This document shows, piece by piece, positions 52,851-61,789 of a stretch of DNA of 64,000 bases. Numbering within the stretch: position 1 is the stretch's first letter; each line of letters opens with the position of its first letter. The notes below the pieces were generated by a model that was not told where the DNA came from, ran no database searches, and saw only the letters and a program-made list of their open reading frames with translations. The position numbers and the translations under genes were made by a program. Source of the stretch: Chloroflexota bacterium (GTDB lineage: Bacteria > Chloroflexota > Anaerolineae > UBA7937 > B3-Chlor); contig JAUVXJ010000011.1 of assembly GCA_030603665.1 (NCBI GenBank), forward strand, positions 1-64,000, in the 5' to 3' direction.

Positions 52851-52870
52851 GCGCCCGACAGATCGGGCGC
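52851..52870. terminator. Bidirectional terminator hairpin
   Basis: GCGCCCGA (52851-52858), loop CAGA, TCGGGCGC (52863-52870). It lies between two convergent genes and can serve both. Confidence 0.65.
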
Positions 52871-52904
52871 TCATGGCAGATAGGGTTGGAGGAATCGTGT
52901 ATTG

Positions 52905-53276
52905 TCACTTACGGCTCTTTCGCTTTCTAGTTGCCGCCTCGAACCGGTAGCCTACCCCTCTCACGGTCCGGATGAGAACTGGTTGATGCGGATGACCTTC
53001 TATCTTCCTCCGAAGCATGCATATGTGCACATCCAGGGTCCTCGTGTCTCCCAAATACTCCGTATCCCAGACTTCTTTCATCAACTGTTTGCGCGTGAGC
53101 ACCTCGCCATTGTTTCTGATTAGGATCTCCAGCAGAGCGCACTCCTTGAAAGTCAAGTGAGTGGACTCGCCCTTCTTGATGATGCAACGCTCGGCAAGGT
53201 CCAGTGTCAGATTCCCAGCACGAAGGCGTTGACTGGCGTTGTTCTTCCTGCTCGACGAAGATAATCGTCTCGCCAT
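52905..53276 (-). CDS. Stand-alone OmpR/PhoB-type winged-helix DNA-binding protein
   Basis: 123 residues that make up only a Trans_reg_C domain: LTFKECALLEILIRNNGEVL, TRKQLMKEVWDTEYLGDTRT and LIRTVRGVGYRFEAA. The usual N-terminal receiver domain is absent; the only upstream minus-strand frame (53292-53504) has no receiver motifs. It may be a constitutive regulator or the remnant of a response regulator. No kinase gene is adjacent. Confidence 0.8.
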   Translation of the reverse strand: MARRLSSSSRKNNASQRLRAGNLTLDLAERCIIKKGESTHLTFKECALLEILIRNNGEVLTRKQLMKEVWDTEYLGDTRTLDVHICMLRRKIEGHPHQPVLIRTVRGVGYRFEAATRKRKSRK

Positions 53277-53545
53277 CGGCGCGTGGCCCCCTCACCGGAT
53301 CACATCTGAGATACGTGCAAACGACACACGACCTGAGAAGCTAGTGGGCACAGATTCCCCAAGTGATCGGCCATTCTGGCGAAGCCAGGCCGGCTCACAT
53401 AGTAGCCCTTCGAGCGCGAGGATATCTAAGAAGAGAACAGACCATGACAGGTCAACAGGTAAGCGAACCAACCGAAATATACAACGAACTCGGCGATGTG
53501 TCAAACCGTGGCCCCGCCGGTTGGCCTCACTGGCGCGACTCAGTC

Positions 53546-56110
53546 TTAGGTAACGCGAGGGACGCGAGCCAGTATCTCGGAGATCACCTCGTAGTTGATC
53601 GTGCCCAGCCGTTCGGCCACCTCGCCGACGCCAATCCGATCACCACCCTGCTCCCCGATGAGCACGACCTCGTCTCCCTCCCTGACGTCAGATATGTGGC
53701 TAACATCGATCATGGTCTGGTCCATGCTGACGCGCCCCACGACAGGAGCCCTCTGCCCCTTCAGCAATACCTCTCCCCAGTTGCGTGGCCCGCGCCGGAA
53801 TCCGTCAGCATACCCAATGGGGATCACTGCCACTCGGGTCTCGCCTGTGGTTTGATAGGTGCAGCCATAGCTGACATAGCTACCTGGGGGCAATTCCTTC
53901 ACCTGAGCTACCTGGGTCTTGAAGGATAGAGCCGGCTCGAACCCAGCCGGGCAGGGAACATCGGGGGAGGGATCCAAGCCGTAGATGGCAATGCCAGGGC
54001 GGACCATGTTGAAGTGAGACTCAGGGAACGCGAAGACCGCCGCGCTGTTGGCGGCGTGCACATACCGCATCTGGATGCCCTCGTGTTTCAGGTCTTGCAG
54101 CACGCGCTGGAACGAGGCCAGTTGCCCGAGGGTGTACTCGTGTCCCCAGCCGTGCACGCCACGGGCGTCGGGCATGTCAGCGACGGCCAGATGGGTGAAA
54201 ACACCCTCTACAATGAGTCCGGGTAGATCGATGATGTCACGTACGAAGTCCACCACTTGGTCAGGCAAGAGACCGAGCCGTCCCATTCCTGTGTCCACCT
54301 TCACATGTACCGGGACCTCAGACTCCAGACCTATAGCTGCTCGTGACAGTGCCCTGGCCACATCGATGGAGAACACGGTCACTGCGACTCCGCTCAGAAC
54401 AGCCTCTCGCGCCTGCCATGCGGGCGTATAACCCAAGACCAGAATCGGGGCCGTGATGTCCGCTCTGCGGAGAGTGATGGCTTCGTTCAGGCAGGCCACC
54501 CCGAGCATGTCGACACCATTGGAGAGGGCGGTCTGGGCCACCTTGATGGCCCCATGACCATAGGCGTCGGCCTTGAGGCTGGCGATGATCCCCACCTCCT
54601 CGCCCACCATCCTCTTCAACTGGCGCACATTGTTGGCGATGGCCCCCAGGTCTATCTCGATCCAGGTAGGCCTGTCCAGCCGGATGATGTAGATCTGCTT
54701 CCAGGCTGCGCTCTGCCGTACCAGCACGGACTCAGCCGCCTCATGATCGGCAAGGAGTCTCTCTACAACCTCCTCCATGCGCGACTCAACGTCTCCCTTG
54801 ACCAAGACGACATCTCCGGGCTGGATGAGATCCCACGCGCTCCGCACAGCATCTTCACCGCTGTACGTCACGAAGACGTGGTCGCGGTCGATCCCTGCTC
54901 TCTGAGCCTCACTCGCTGTGAGGCGGGATCTATCGCCTTTGGTCACCAGATAGTCCGCCACCTGAGCCACACGCTGGCCCACCTCTCGGTGACCCTCCTC
55001 CTCGTAGGTGCCCAGCCGCAGCATGTCTCCCAGGATGGCGATCTTCTTCCCACCGCCTATCTCGTCCAGCACGTCCAAGGCGGCCAACACCGAAGCAGGA
55101 CTTGCACTGAAGGTGTCATCCAAGAGGATACTATGATTGACTCCTGGGAGTGGGTTCAGACGACCTCTGATAGGATGCAGTCCAGCCAGCGCTGCCAGGA
55201 TCTCATCCCAGTTCATCTCATAGGTCACACCAACGGCCGCTGCGGCCAGAGCCGTATACGTGCTGTGTCTCCCCAGGAGAGGCACTTCCGCCTCGAACTC
55301 TGCACCTCGATGGTGAATCAGGAACGTGATCCCCTCATCGCTCGCCCGCACGTCAGTGGCACGGATGTCCGCTCCCTCCTGACAGCCATAGGTGATAACC
55401 TGCGCTGCGGTCCGATACATCATGGGCCGAACACGAGCGTCGTCGTAGCTCAGGATTGCGTACCCGTCCGCCGGTAGCGCTTCGACCAGCTTTCCTTGCT
55501 CGCGAGCGATATTGTCGAGAGAACCGAGGTACTCCAGATGAGTGTGATCTACCGAAGTGACTATGCCAACACGAGGTGAAGTCATGTGGCTGAGATCCTC
55601 GATCTCCCCAAAACTGTCGCACGCCATCTCCAGAACCGCCACCTCATGCTGGGGCAACAGCCGCCCCAGAGCGATAGGCAGGCCGTACCGACCGTTGTAG
55701 TTTCCGTAGTTCTTGAAAACGCTGAACGACTGGCCCAGGACGGCGGCGGTAGCCTCCTTGGTGCTCGTCTTGCCGCTGCTACCTGCGACTGCAACCACCT
55801 CGACTACCAACTTACTCAAGACGTGTCGCGCCCACACCCCCAGGGCCTCCTGGGTATTGTCAACCTCAATGCAGGTCACAGCGTAGCGTGACAGATCTTT
55901 CCCTTTCTCACAAAGAACACCTGTGGCCCCGCCCCGGCACGCCTCGTCGATATAGTCGTGCCCGTCTGCTCTTTCGGTCTTCACCGCCAGGAACAGTTGA
56001 CCAGGCTCAACGACGCGGGAATCATAGCAGAAATCGCTGAACTCCCTGGCGAAGACTCGGCCGCACACGGTGCCCGCCGTGGATTCGAGGATGTCTTCAA
56101 GCCAAATCAT
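53546..56110 (-). CDS. Bifunctional MurF / alanine racemase
   Basis: 854 residues. Residues 1 to about 465 are UDP-MurNAc-tripeptide:D-Ala-D-Ala ligase (MurF): ATP loop VVAVAGSSGKTSTKE, the NYNGRYGLPIALG region and DDTFSASPASVLAALD. Residues about 475-854 are alanine racemase: PLP Lys in LKADAYGHGA, DTGMGRLGLLP, and the catalytic Tyr in YVSYGCTYQT. The racemase makes D-Ala and the ligase adds D-Ala-D-Ala, so the fusion joins two steps of peptidoglycan precursor supply in the cytosol. Such fusions are known in Bacteroidota and a few other groups. Confidence 0.93.
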   Translation of the reverse strand: MIWLEDILESTAGTVCGRVFAREFSDFCYDSRVVEPGQLFLAVKTERADGHDYIDEACRGGATGVLCEKGKDLSRYAVTCIEVDNTQEALGVWARHVLSKLVVEVVAVAGSSGKTSTKEATAAVLGQSFSVFKNYGNYNGRYGLPIALGRLLPQHEVAVLEMACDSFGEIEDLSHMTSPRVGIVTSVDHTHLEYLGSLDNIAREQGKLVEALPADGYAILSYDDARVRPMMYRTAAQVITYGCQEGADIRATDVRASDEGITFLIHHRGAEFEAEVPLLGRHSTYTALAAAAVGVTYEMNWDEILAALAGLHPIRGRLNPLPGVNHSILLDDTFSASPASVLAALDVLDEIGGGKKIAILGDMLRLGTYEEEGHREVGQRVAQVADYLVTKGDRSRLTASEAQRAGIDRDHVFVTYSGEDAVRSAWDLIQPGDVVLVKGDVESRMEEVVERLLADHEAAESVLVRQSAAWKQIYIIRLDRPTWIEIDLGAIANNVRQLKRMVGEEVGIIASLKADAYGHGAIKVAQTALSNGVDMLGVACLNEAITLRRADITAPILVLGYTPAWQAREAVLSGVAVTVFSIDVARALSRAAIGLESEVPVHVKVDTGMGRLGLLPDQVVDFVRDIIDLPGLIVEGVFTHLAVADMPDARGVHGWGHEYTLGQLASFQRVLQDLKHEGIQMRYVHAANSAAVFAFPESHFNMVRPGIAIYGLDPSPDVPCPAGFEPALSFKTQVAQVKELPPGSYVSYGCTYQTTGETRVAVIPIGYADGFRRGPRNWGEVLLKGQRAPVVGRVSMDQTMIDVSHISDVREGDEVVLIGEQGGDRIGVGEVAERLGTINYEVISEILARVPRVT

Positions 56111-56168
56111 GTGCTATTCCGCGGCCCAAGTAACCCTTGATCAGACGACATAGCACCACCCTGCCCGG

Positions 56169-56369
56169 TCACTCGGCCCTACTGGCTCGCCAATACAGCG
56201 CGGCCCCGACGATAGCCAGAGCAGCGCCCACGACGCTTCCAGCCAGTTGCTTGTAGCCGAATACGAGCGGAGTGGCGCCGAAGCCGACGATGTCAGCCAC
56301 CGCCGATCCCAGCATGATCACCACACCGACCACCACTATGGCAGCGGCGAAGCTCTTGTTCCTTGTCAT
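56169..56369 (-). CDS. Small two-helix membrane protein
   Basis: 66 residues from the ATG at 56369 (GGGGAGG site five bases upstream). Two hydrophobic helices (AAIVVVGVVIMLGSAVADIV and LAGSVVGAALAIVGAALYW) are joined by a short loop and end in a basic tail. Function unknown. It lies 58 bases upstream of murF-alr in the same direction. Confidence 0.65.
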   Translation of the reverse strand: MTRNKSFAAAIVVVGVVIMLGSAVADIVGFGATPLVFGYKQLAGSVVGAALAIVGAALYWRASRAE

Positions 56370-56449
56370 AACGGCCTCCCCTGTGTTGGTGTCAGATTCT
56401 AGCATGATCTCCAGGGTCGAGCAATCACACGCGCCGCAGCACTCGACGT

Positions 56450-56478
56450 TTGACAAGCCACGTGCCATATGCTAGACT
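56450..56478 (+). promoter_or_regulatory. Promoter of the MTA phosphorylase gene
   Basis: TTGACA (56450-56455), 17 bp, TAGACT (56473-56478), about 75 bases before the start. Confidence 0.7.
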
Positions 56479-56552
56479 TTTCGAAGCGTTGACGCTGGAG
56501 CACAGCGCTGAAGTTGGCGCATGAGGCACAACTAGAGAAGGGAACACTGAAC

Positions 56553-57416
56553 ATGGCAGAGGCGACGATAGGCGTCATTGGCGGCAGCGGGCTGTACGAG
56601 ATCGAAGGATTCTCGGATGTCGAGGAACACGACGTTTCCACACCCTTCGGCAAGCCCAGCGATCCCATAGTGGTGGGTACCCTACAAGGGCAACGTGTGG
56701 CCTTTCTGCCTCGCCATGGCCATGGTCACCGCATCCTGCCGAGCGAAGTCAACGCACGGGCCAACCTACACGCGCTCAAGTCCCTCGGCGTGGAGCGCAT
56801 CCTGGCGGTCAATGCCTGTGGCAGCTTGAGGGAGGGGATAGCGCCCTCCCATATCGTGATCCCCGACCAGATCATCGATCGTACGCAGGGGCGCACCGGC
56901 ACCTTCTTCGGCAATGGACTCGTGGTCCACGTTTCCCTTGCCGAGCCCTTCTGCCCACAATTGAGCGCAGTCCTCTACGACGCTGTCAAGAAGACGGGAG
57001 CCACGGTGCACAAGGGCGGCACTTACGTCTGCATACAGGGACCAAGGTTCTCGACCAAGGCAGAATCACACATGTACCGAGCGTGGGGCGCAGACATCAT
57101 AGGCATGACCTTGATACCAGAGGCGGTGCTGGCACGGGAAGCAGAGATGTGCTACGCGAGCCTCGCCTTGTCCACCGACTACGATGTATGGCACGAGACG
57201 GAAGCGCCTGTCACAGCGGACATGGTGGTCCAGACCCTGCTGGCGAATGTGGAAACAGCCAAGAAGGCCATAAGCGAGGTCGTACCCCTCGTTCCCGCGG
57301 ACCGCGATTGCGGCTGCGACTCCGCACTCTCCGTGGCTATCCAGACCGCCAGGGATTGCATACCCGGGCGTATCAAGCAGGAGCTCAACCTGCTGCTTGG
57401 GAAATATCTGGACTAG
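56553..57416 (+). CDS. mtnP: S-methyl-5'-thioadenosine phosphorylase
   Basis: 287 residues from MAEATIGVIGGSGLYEIEGF. Phosphate and purine-site motifs are GGSGLYEI, NACGSLREG, GGTYVCIQGPRFSTKAES and LALSTDYDVW, the MTAP type rather than plain purine phosphorylase. It cleaves methylthioadenosine with phosphate to adenine and methylthioribose-1-phosphate for methionine salvage. The next gene starts seven bases after the stop. Confidence 0.92.
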   Translation: MAEATIGVIGGSGLYEIEGFSDVEEHDVSTPFGKPSDPIVVGTLQGQRVAFLPRHGHGHRILPSEVNARANLHALKSLGVERILAVNACGSLREGIAPSHIVIPDQIIDRTQGRTGTFFGNGLVVHVSLAEPFCPQLSAVLYDAVKKTGATVHKGGTYVCIQGPRFSTKAESHMYRAWGADIIGMTLIPEAVLAREAEMCYASLALSTDYDVWHETEAPVTADMVVQTLLANVETAKKAISEVVPLVPADRDCGCDSALSVAIQTARDCIPGRIKQELNLLLGKYLD

Positions 57417-57423
57417 CGATCAC

Positions 57424-59709
57424 ATGGAGGTGCACACAAACAACGGCAAGAGGGAATCCGTTTCCCTCGCCCGAACGCTGGGCGGCTTCGACGCCACGAT
57501 GATTGGCGTCGGAGCGATGATCGGTGCAGGCATCTTCGTGTTGACGGGCATTGCCGCCGGTGTCGCGGGGCCAGCCCTGCTGATTGCCTTCCTGCTCAAC
57601 GGCATCATGACGAGTTTCACCGCCGCCTCATACGCTGAACTGGGTTCGTTGTTTCCCAACGCTGGCGGTGGCTATCTCTGGGTCAAGCAGGCTCTATCTC
57701 CCCTCCTGGGCTTCCTGAGCGGCTGGATAACCTGGTTTGGCCACTCGATCGCCTGCAGCCTCTACGCCCTGGGTTTCGGCCACTATACGGCTGACCTCTT
57801 GAGCCGGCTCGGACTCATCCCCTCCTCCGTCGAAACTGACGTACTGGCCGTGGGATTGGCTGTCGCCATCACCGCCCTGTTCACCTACATCAACCTGCAC
57901 GGCATCTCGGAGACCAGCAGAGTGGGCAACATCCTGACTCTGTCCAAGATAGCAATCCTCGGCCTCTTTGTGGGCTTCGGCCTGTTGAGCATGGCAAGAC
58001 AGGGAGACTGGGTGTCCAAGTTCCAGCCCTTCTTGCCCACAGGTTTTACTGGAGTGGTCATGGCGGCCGGTTTGACGACCATCGCCTTCCAGGGATACGA
58101 GATCATCGCCCAGTGTGGTGAGGAGATACGCGAGCCGAAACGCAACCTGCCACGAGCCACTTTTGCGGCTATAGGGGTAGCGGTTTGTGTCTATCTCGGT
58201 GTGGCTTTCGTAGCTCTGGGAGCCGTGCAGCCGTCAATCGCCGGGATGACCACCTGGGATTTCCTTGCACGCTATGAGGAGCTGGCAATCATTGAGGCCG
58301 CCCGCCAGCTGATGCCTCTTGGAGCCTTCGTGCTGATCATCGGGGGCCTGATGTCTACCATGTCGGCGTTGAACGCTACCATCTACGCCTCATCGCGAGT
58401 CTCTTTCGCCATGGGCCGGGACCGCAACCTGCCTTCGTTCTTCGGAGAGATACACCCCATCCGGCACACGCCGCAGTGGGCTATACTCATCTCTGGTACC
58501 CTGGTTGCTCTCATTGCCGTGACTCTGCCAGTCAAGTCGGTGGCGAGCGCCGCCGGCGTCTTGTTCCTGCTGCTCTTTATGATGGTCAACGTTAGCGCCA
58601 TCCGCATGCGCCGCCTCCGACCGGATCTGGAGAGGGGCTTCAGAATCCCGCTGATGCCACTGCTCCCTATACTGGGCATCGTCTCTCAGGCAATGCTCCT
58701 CGTATTCCTTTTTCGCCTGAGCCCTGAGTCGTGGTACATCGGCGGACTCTGGCTCGTGGCGGGATTGGTGTTCTACGCAGCCTATGCCGCGCGAAGAGAG
58801 CCTATGAAGGAACCTGTCAGAATCCTACATCAGGAGATAGTTTCCACCAGAAGATACTCCATCCTCATCCCTGTGGCCGACGAACTCCAGGCCCGGCTCT
58901 TGGGCACGCTGGCCGCACCAATTGCGCGCGACAAGGACGGAGAGGTTTTCGCCCTGCATGTAGTCCGCGTGCCCAAGCAGCTGGGCATCGCAGATGGACG
59001 CTTCGTCCTCAAACACGGGAAGCCGATCCTGGAGAGTGTCATAGCGCAGGCCAAGGAACTGGACGTGCCTGTGAATACCATGATCCGTTTCGGTCGAGAC
59101 GTTGGTCAAGCCGTTGTGGCCACCGCGCGAGAGCGCAACTCGGATCTGATACTGCTGGGCTGGCTTGGAACCACCAGCAGCGAGGGAAAGGCCTTCGGGA
59201 GTGTCATTGACGCGGTGAGTAAGAACCCGCCGTGCGATCTGGCGATGGTGCGGTTCCGGCAACGAGAGGAACTGCGCGAGATTCTGGTGCCGGTGGGGGG
59301 CGGTCCCAACTCCTCCATGGCCCTGGAGCTGGCCGTGATGCAGGCCCGCGAGTATAGCAGAGAGAACGGCTTCCAGCCCCACATCACTGCCCTCTACGTA
59401 GTCCGGGGCGATGACCGGCGACTCGTCGAGTTGGGGAATCGAATCCTTGCGAAGGCCATAGCCCCCTTCGACTATCCCATTGAACCCAGGGTGGTTGCTG
59501 CCCCGAGCATCCTCGAGGGCATACTGCGCCAGACAGAGGAGTCAAACCTGGTAGTTATTGGGGCTTCTGAGGAAGGCTTCTTCGAGCAACTGCTCTTCGG
59601 CGCGATGCCCGAGCGGGTAGCCAGGGAATGCTCGAAGACGGTGATGATCGTCAAACGCTACCAGGGACCCGTCAAGTCCTGGATCCACAGGCTGCGCCCC
59701 GGCGCCTAG
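57424..59709 (+). CDS. APC-superfamily amino-acid permease with two C-terminal universal-stress domains
   Basis: About 761 residues from the ATG at 57424. The first 450 residues are a 12-helix APC permease (GGFDATMIGVGAMIGAGIFV, then the GYEIIAQCGEEIREPKRNLP loop). The rest carries two UspA-like modules (about residues 470-610 and 615-755), seen as RRYSILIPVADELQARLLG, NSDLILLGWLG, REILVPVGGG and NLVVIGASEEG. The stress domains may sense nucleotides and gate transport. No ribosome site is evident, so it may be coupled to mtnP. Confidence 0.88.
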   Translation: MEVHTNNGKRESVSLARTLGGFDATMIGVGAMIGAGIFVLTGIAAGVAGPALLIAFLLNGIMTSFTAASYAELGSLFPNAGGGYLWVKQALSPLLGFLSGWITWFGHSIACSLYALGFGHYTADLLSRLGLIPSSVETDVLAVGLAVAITALFTYINLHGISETSRVGNILTLSKIAILGLFVGFGLLSMARQGDWVSKFQPFLPTGFTGVVMAAGLTTIAFQGYEIIAQCGEEIREPKRNLPRATFAAIGVAVCVYLGVAFVALGAVQPSIAGMTTWDFLARYEELAIIEAARQLMPLGAFVLIIGGLMSTMSALNATIYASSRVSFAMGRDRNLPSFFGEIHPIRHTPQWAILISGTLVALIAVTLPVKSVASAAGVLFLLLFMMVNVSAIRMRRLRPDLERGFRIPLMPLLPILGIVSQAMLLVFLFRLSPESWYIGGLWLVAGLVFYAAYAARREPMKEPVRILHQEIVSTRRYSILIPVADELQARLLGTLAAPIARDKDGEVFALHVVRVPKQLGIADGRFVLKHGKPILESVIAQAKELDVPVNTMIRFGRDVGQAVVATARERNSDLILLGWLGTTSSEGKAFGSVIDAVSKNPPCDLAMVRFRQREELREILVPVGGGPNSSMALELAVMQAREYSRENGFQPHITALYVVRGDDRRLVELGNRILAKAIAPFDYPIEPRVVAAPSILEGILRQTEESNLVVIGASEEGFFEQLLFGAMPERVARECSKTVMIVKRYQGPVKSWIHRLRPGA

Positions 59710-59867
59710 GAGGAGCCCCGACGCGAGAGCCTGGGTCGCATTGCCTACGCCACACGTCTGCCCCGGTCCGCGCCCCCAGGCTGTCCTTCATGGGCGCAGC
59801 CCCTGTTGGAGCTGTAGAAACCCTCGCCGTAGGTTCGCGTCTGGACGACAACCGGCATGATTCGCGC

Positions 59868-61784
59868 TCAACGCAACACTCTCTTGTCGCCTACCCTCTT
59901 GGTGATGCGTCGCTCGTCCAGATGCTCCATCAGAGCGAGAGCGTACTTGCGGCTCGCCCGAAACATGTCCCTGACCTCTGCCACGGTGATGCTGCCCTCT
60001 TCCTTGATTTGCGCCACCACACGCTCCACCATCGTCTCGTAGGTATCGCGCAGGAAGAGAACACTCTCACTGACTCGTACTACACGACCTTCCTCCACTA
60101 GGACGTTCAGCGGCTCAGGACCAATGGCAGCCTCGCACTCTGCTACAGACGGAGTAGCGTACGGGCTATCGGCGAATCGCGCCAGCAACTCATCGACGCG
60201 ACGCTGCTGCTCCGCGTTGAACCTGATCTGGTGCTGGGGCAGCCGCACAGCCGATCCGTCCTCGGCCAGCATGTTTCGAGAACCGGCATGCGCCAACACT
60301 GCACTAAACGCTTTCGTGGGTAGGTTCAGTCTACTCTTCAACTCTTCACGGGGCATCCCCGTGCGCAGCGGGTACCGCGTGTGATACTCCTCCAGTGTAC
60401 CCACTACCTGCTCCACCAGCTCTTCGTAGCCAGCAGCTGACACCAGGTACCAATCCGGCGTCAGCGCCTCCAGGCTCGAAGAGCCATCTGCCCCAAGAAC
60501 CAGGACTTCTGATCTGCCAAGAAGACCGGCAAGAGCCTCCCTCCCCTCACCCTCGGGCAGATCGCTCTCCGCCAGCAGCTCACCCAGCTGTTGGGGATGA
60601 CCGCCTCCCAGAGCCTGAAGCAGGATATCATCCGGGCTGCCGCGCCATAGAGCCTCCAGCCGCTGGATCACAGGAGCCCGGAATCGACGGTGACGACGTT
60701 GCGGAGCAGGATCCACCACAACTCCTCCGCCGATGGTCAGTCCAGGAGAAGGCTGACGGATGATGAAACGATCGCCTCGCACCAGTGCAGTCCGTCCGGC
60801 AAGGCGGAACTGCACCCAGCCCTCCTCGCCTGGTTCTATCGCCTCGGCATCGAGAAGCCGAACGTGAGCCCCGATCTGGGCCGATCCGCTGTAGAAGTCA
60901 ACTTGCGCATTCTGCTTGAGCGGTCTGGGAGCGGTATCCAGCAGTCGGAGCCGCGCATCTATCAGACTGCTGCTGGTCAGCTGCTTGGGAAGCGTCAATA
61001 CATCGCCGCGCTGGACCTGATCGCTGCTCACGCCACCCAGGTTGACCGCCACGCGCCCGCCGGGAAGCGTGGCTTCCAGTTTCTGTTTGTGGGTCTGGAG
61101 ACCACGGATGCGGGCTTTCAGTCCAGACGGCAAGACTTGAACTTCCTGCCCAACCTCCAAACCGCCGTCGATCAAGGTCCCGGTGACCACGGTGCCAAAA
61201 CCCGACATGACGAACACCCTGTCCACAGGGAGACGCGGCTTTCCCAAATCTCGCTTCGGAGGCACCCGAGCCAGGAGTTCGTCGAGTCTGGCCGTCAACT
61301 CGGGAAGACCCTGGCCAGTCAAGGCGGAAACCGGTACGATCTGGGCCTTGGACAGTGCAGTGTCCTTGAGCAATGCGGTCACTTCCTCGATAACCAACTC
61401 CAGCCACGCCTCGTCTTCGACCTGGTCGACCTTGGTAATGGCCACTACGCCGTGTTCGAGTTCCAGAAGGTCAAGGATGTCCAAGTGCTCGCGGCTCTGC
61501 GGCATAACGCCTTCATCCGCGGCGATAACGAAGAGCGCGGCGTCGATACCCCCAACGCCGGCCAGCATGTTCTTGATGAAACTCTCGTGTCCTGGCACGT
61601 CCACGATGCTCGCCACAGCACCACTGGGGAGAGTCAACCAGGCGAATCCCAGATCGATGGTCATCTCCCTCTCCCGCTCTTCCTTGAGCCGATCGGGATC
61701 TATGCCTGTGAGTGCCTTCACCAGCGCCGATTTGCCGTGGTCAACGTGCCCTGCTGTCCCAATTGTTCGAATTCGCTGCGCCAT
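59868..61784 (-). CDS. selB: Selenocysteine-specific elongation factor SelB
   Basis: 638 residues from MAQRIRTIGTAGHVDHGKSA, five bases after the stop of the coiled-coil gene. The GTPase domain has G1 GHVDHGKS, the DLGFAWL loop, G3 DVPGHESF and the SelB-type G4 TKVD. Two beta-barrel domains follow, then four C-terminal winged helices that read the SECIS hairpin (ending ASRKYALALMEHLDERRITK). It delivers Sec-tRNA to UGA codons. It is third in a phoU / coiled-coil / selB operon. It shows that the organism can read UGA as Sec, which supports the MerB-like gene at 39.6 kb. selA, selC and selD were not found in the window. Confidence 0.95.
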   Translation of the reverse strand: MAQRIRTIGTAGHVDHGKSALVKALTGIDPDRLKEEREREMTIDLGFAWLTLPSGAVASIVDVPGHESFIKNMLAGVGGIDAALFVIAADEGVMPQSREHLDILDLLELEHGVVAITKVDQVEDEAWLELVIEEVTALLKDTALSKAQIVPVSALTGQGLPELTARLDELLARVPPKRDLGKPRLPVDRVFVMSGFGTVVTGTLIDGGLEVGQEVQVLPSGLKARIRGLQTHKQKLEATLPGGRVAVNLGGVSSDQVQRGDVLTLPKQLTSSSLIDARLRLLDTAPRPLKQNAQVDFYSGSAQIGAHVRLLDAEAIEPGEEGWVQFRLAGRTALVRGDRFIIRQPSPGLTIGGGVVVDPAPQRRHRRFRAPVIQRLEALWRGSPDDILLQALGGGHPQQLGELLAESDLPEGEGREALAGLLGRSEVLVLGADGSSSLEALTPDWYLVSAAGYEELVEQVVGTLEEYHTRYPLRTGMPREELKSRLNLPTKAFSAVLAHAGSRNMLAEDGSAVRLPQHQIRFNAEQQRRVDELLARFADSPYATPSVAECEAAIGPEPLNVLVEEGRVVRVSESVLFLRDTYETMVERVVAQIKEEGSITVAEVRDMFRASRKYALALMEHLDERRITKRVGDKRVLR

Positions 61785-61789
61785 GGTGC

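Noticed and set aside
59710..59867. A selC (tRNA-Sec) gene next to selB
   Set aside because: Searched by eye on both strands for a TCA anticodon arm and a GGTTCGA-type T arm; none fits.
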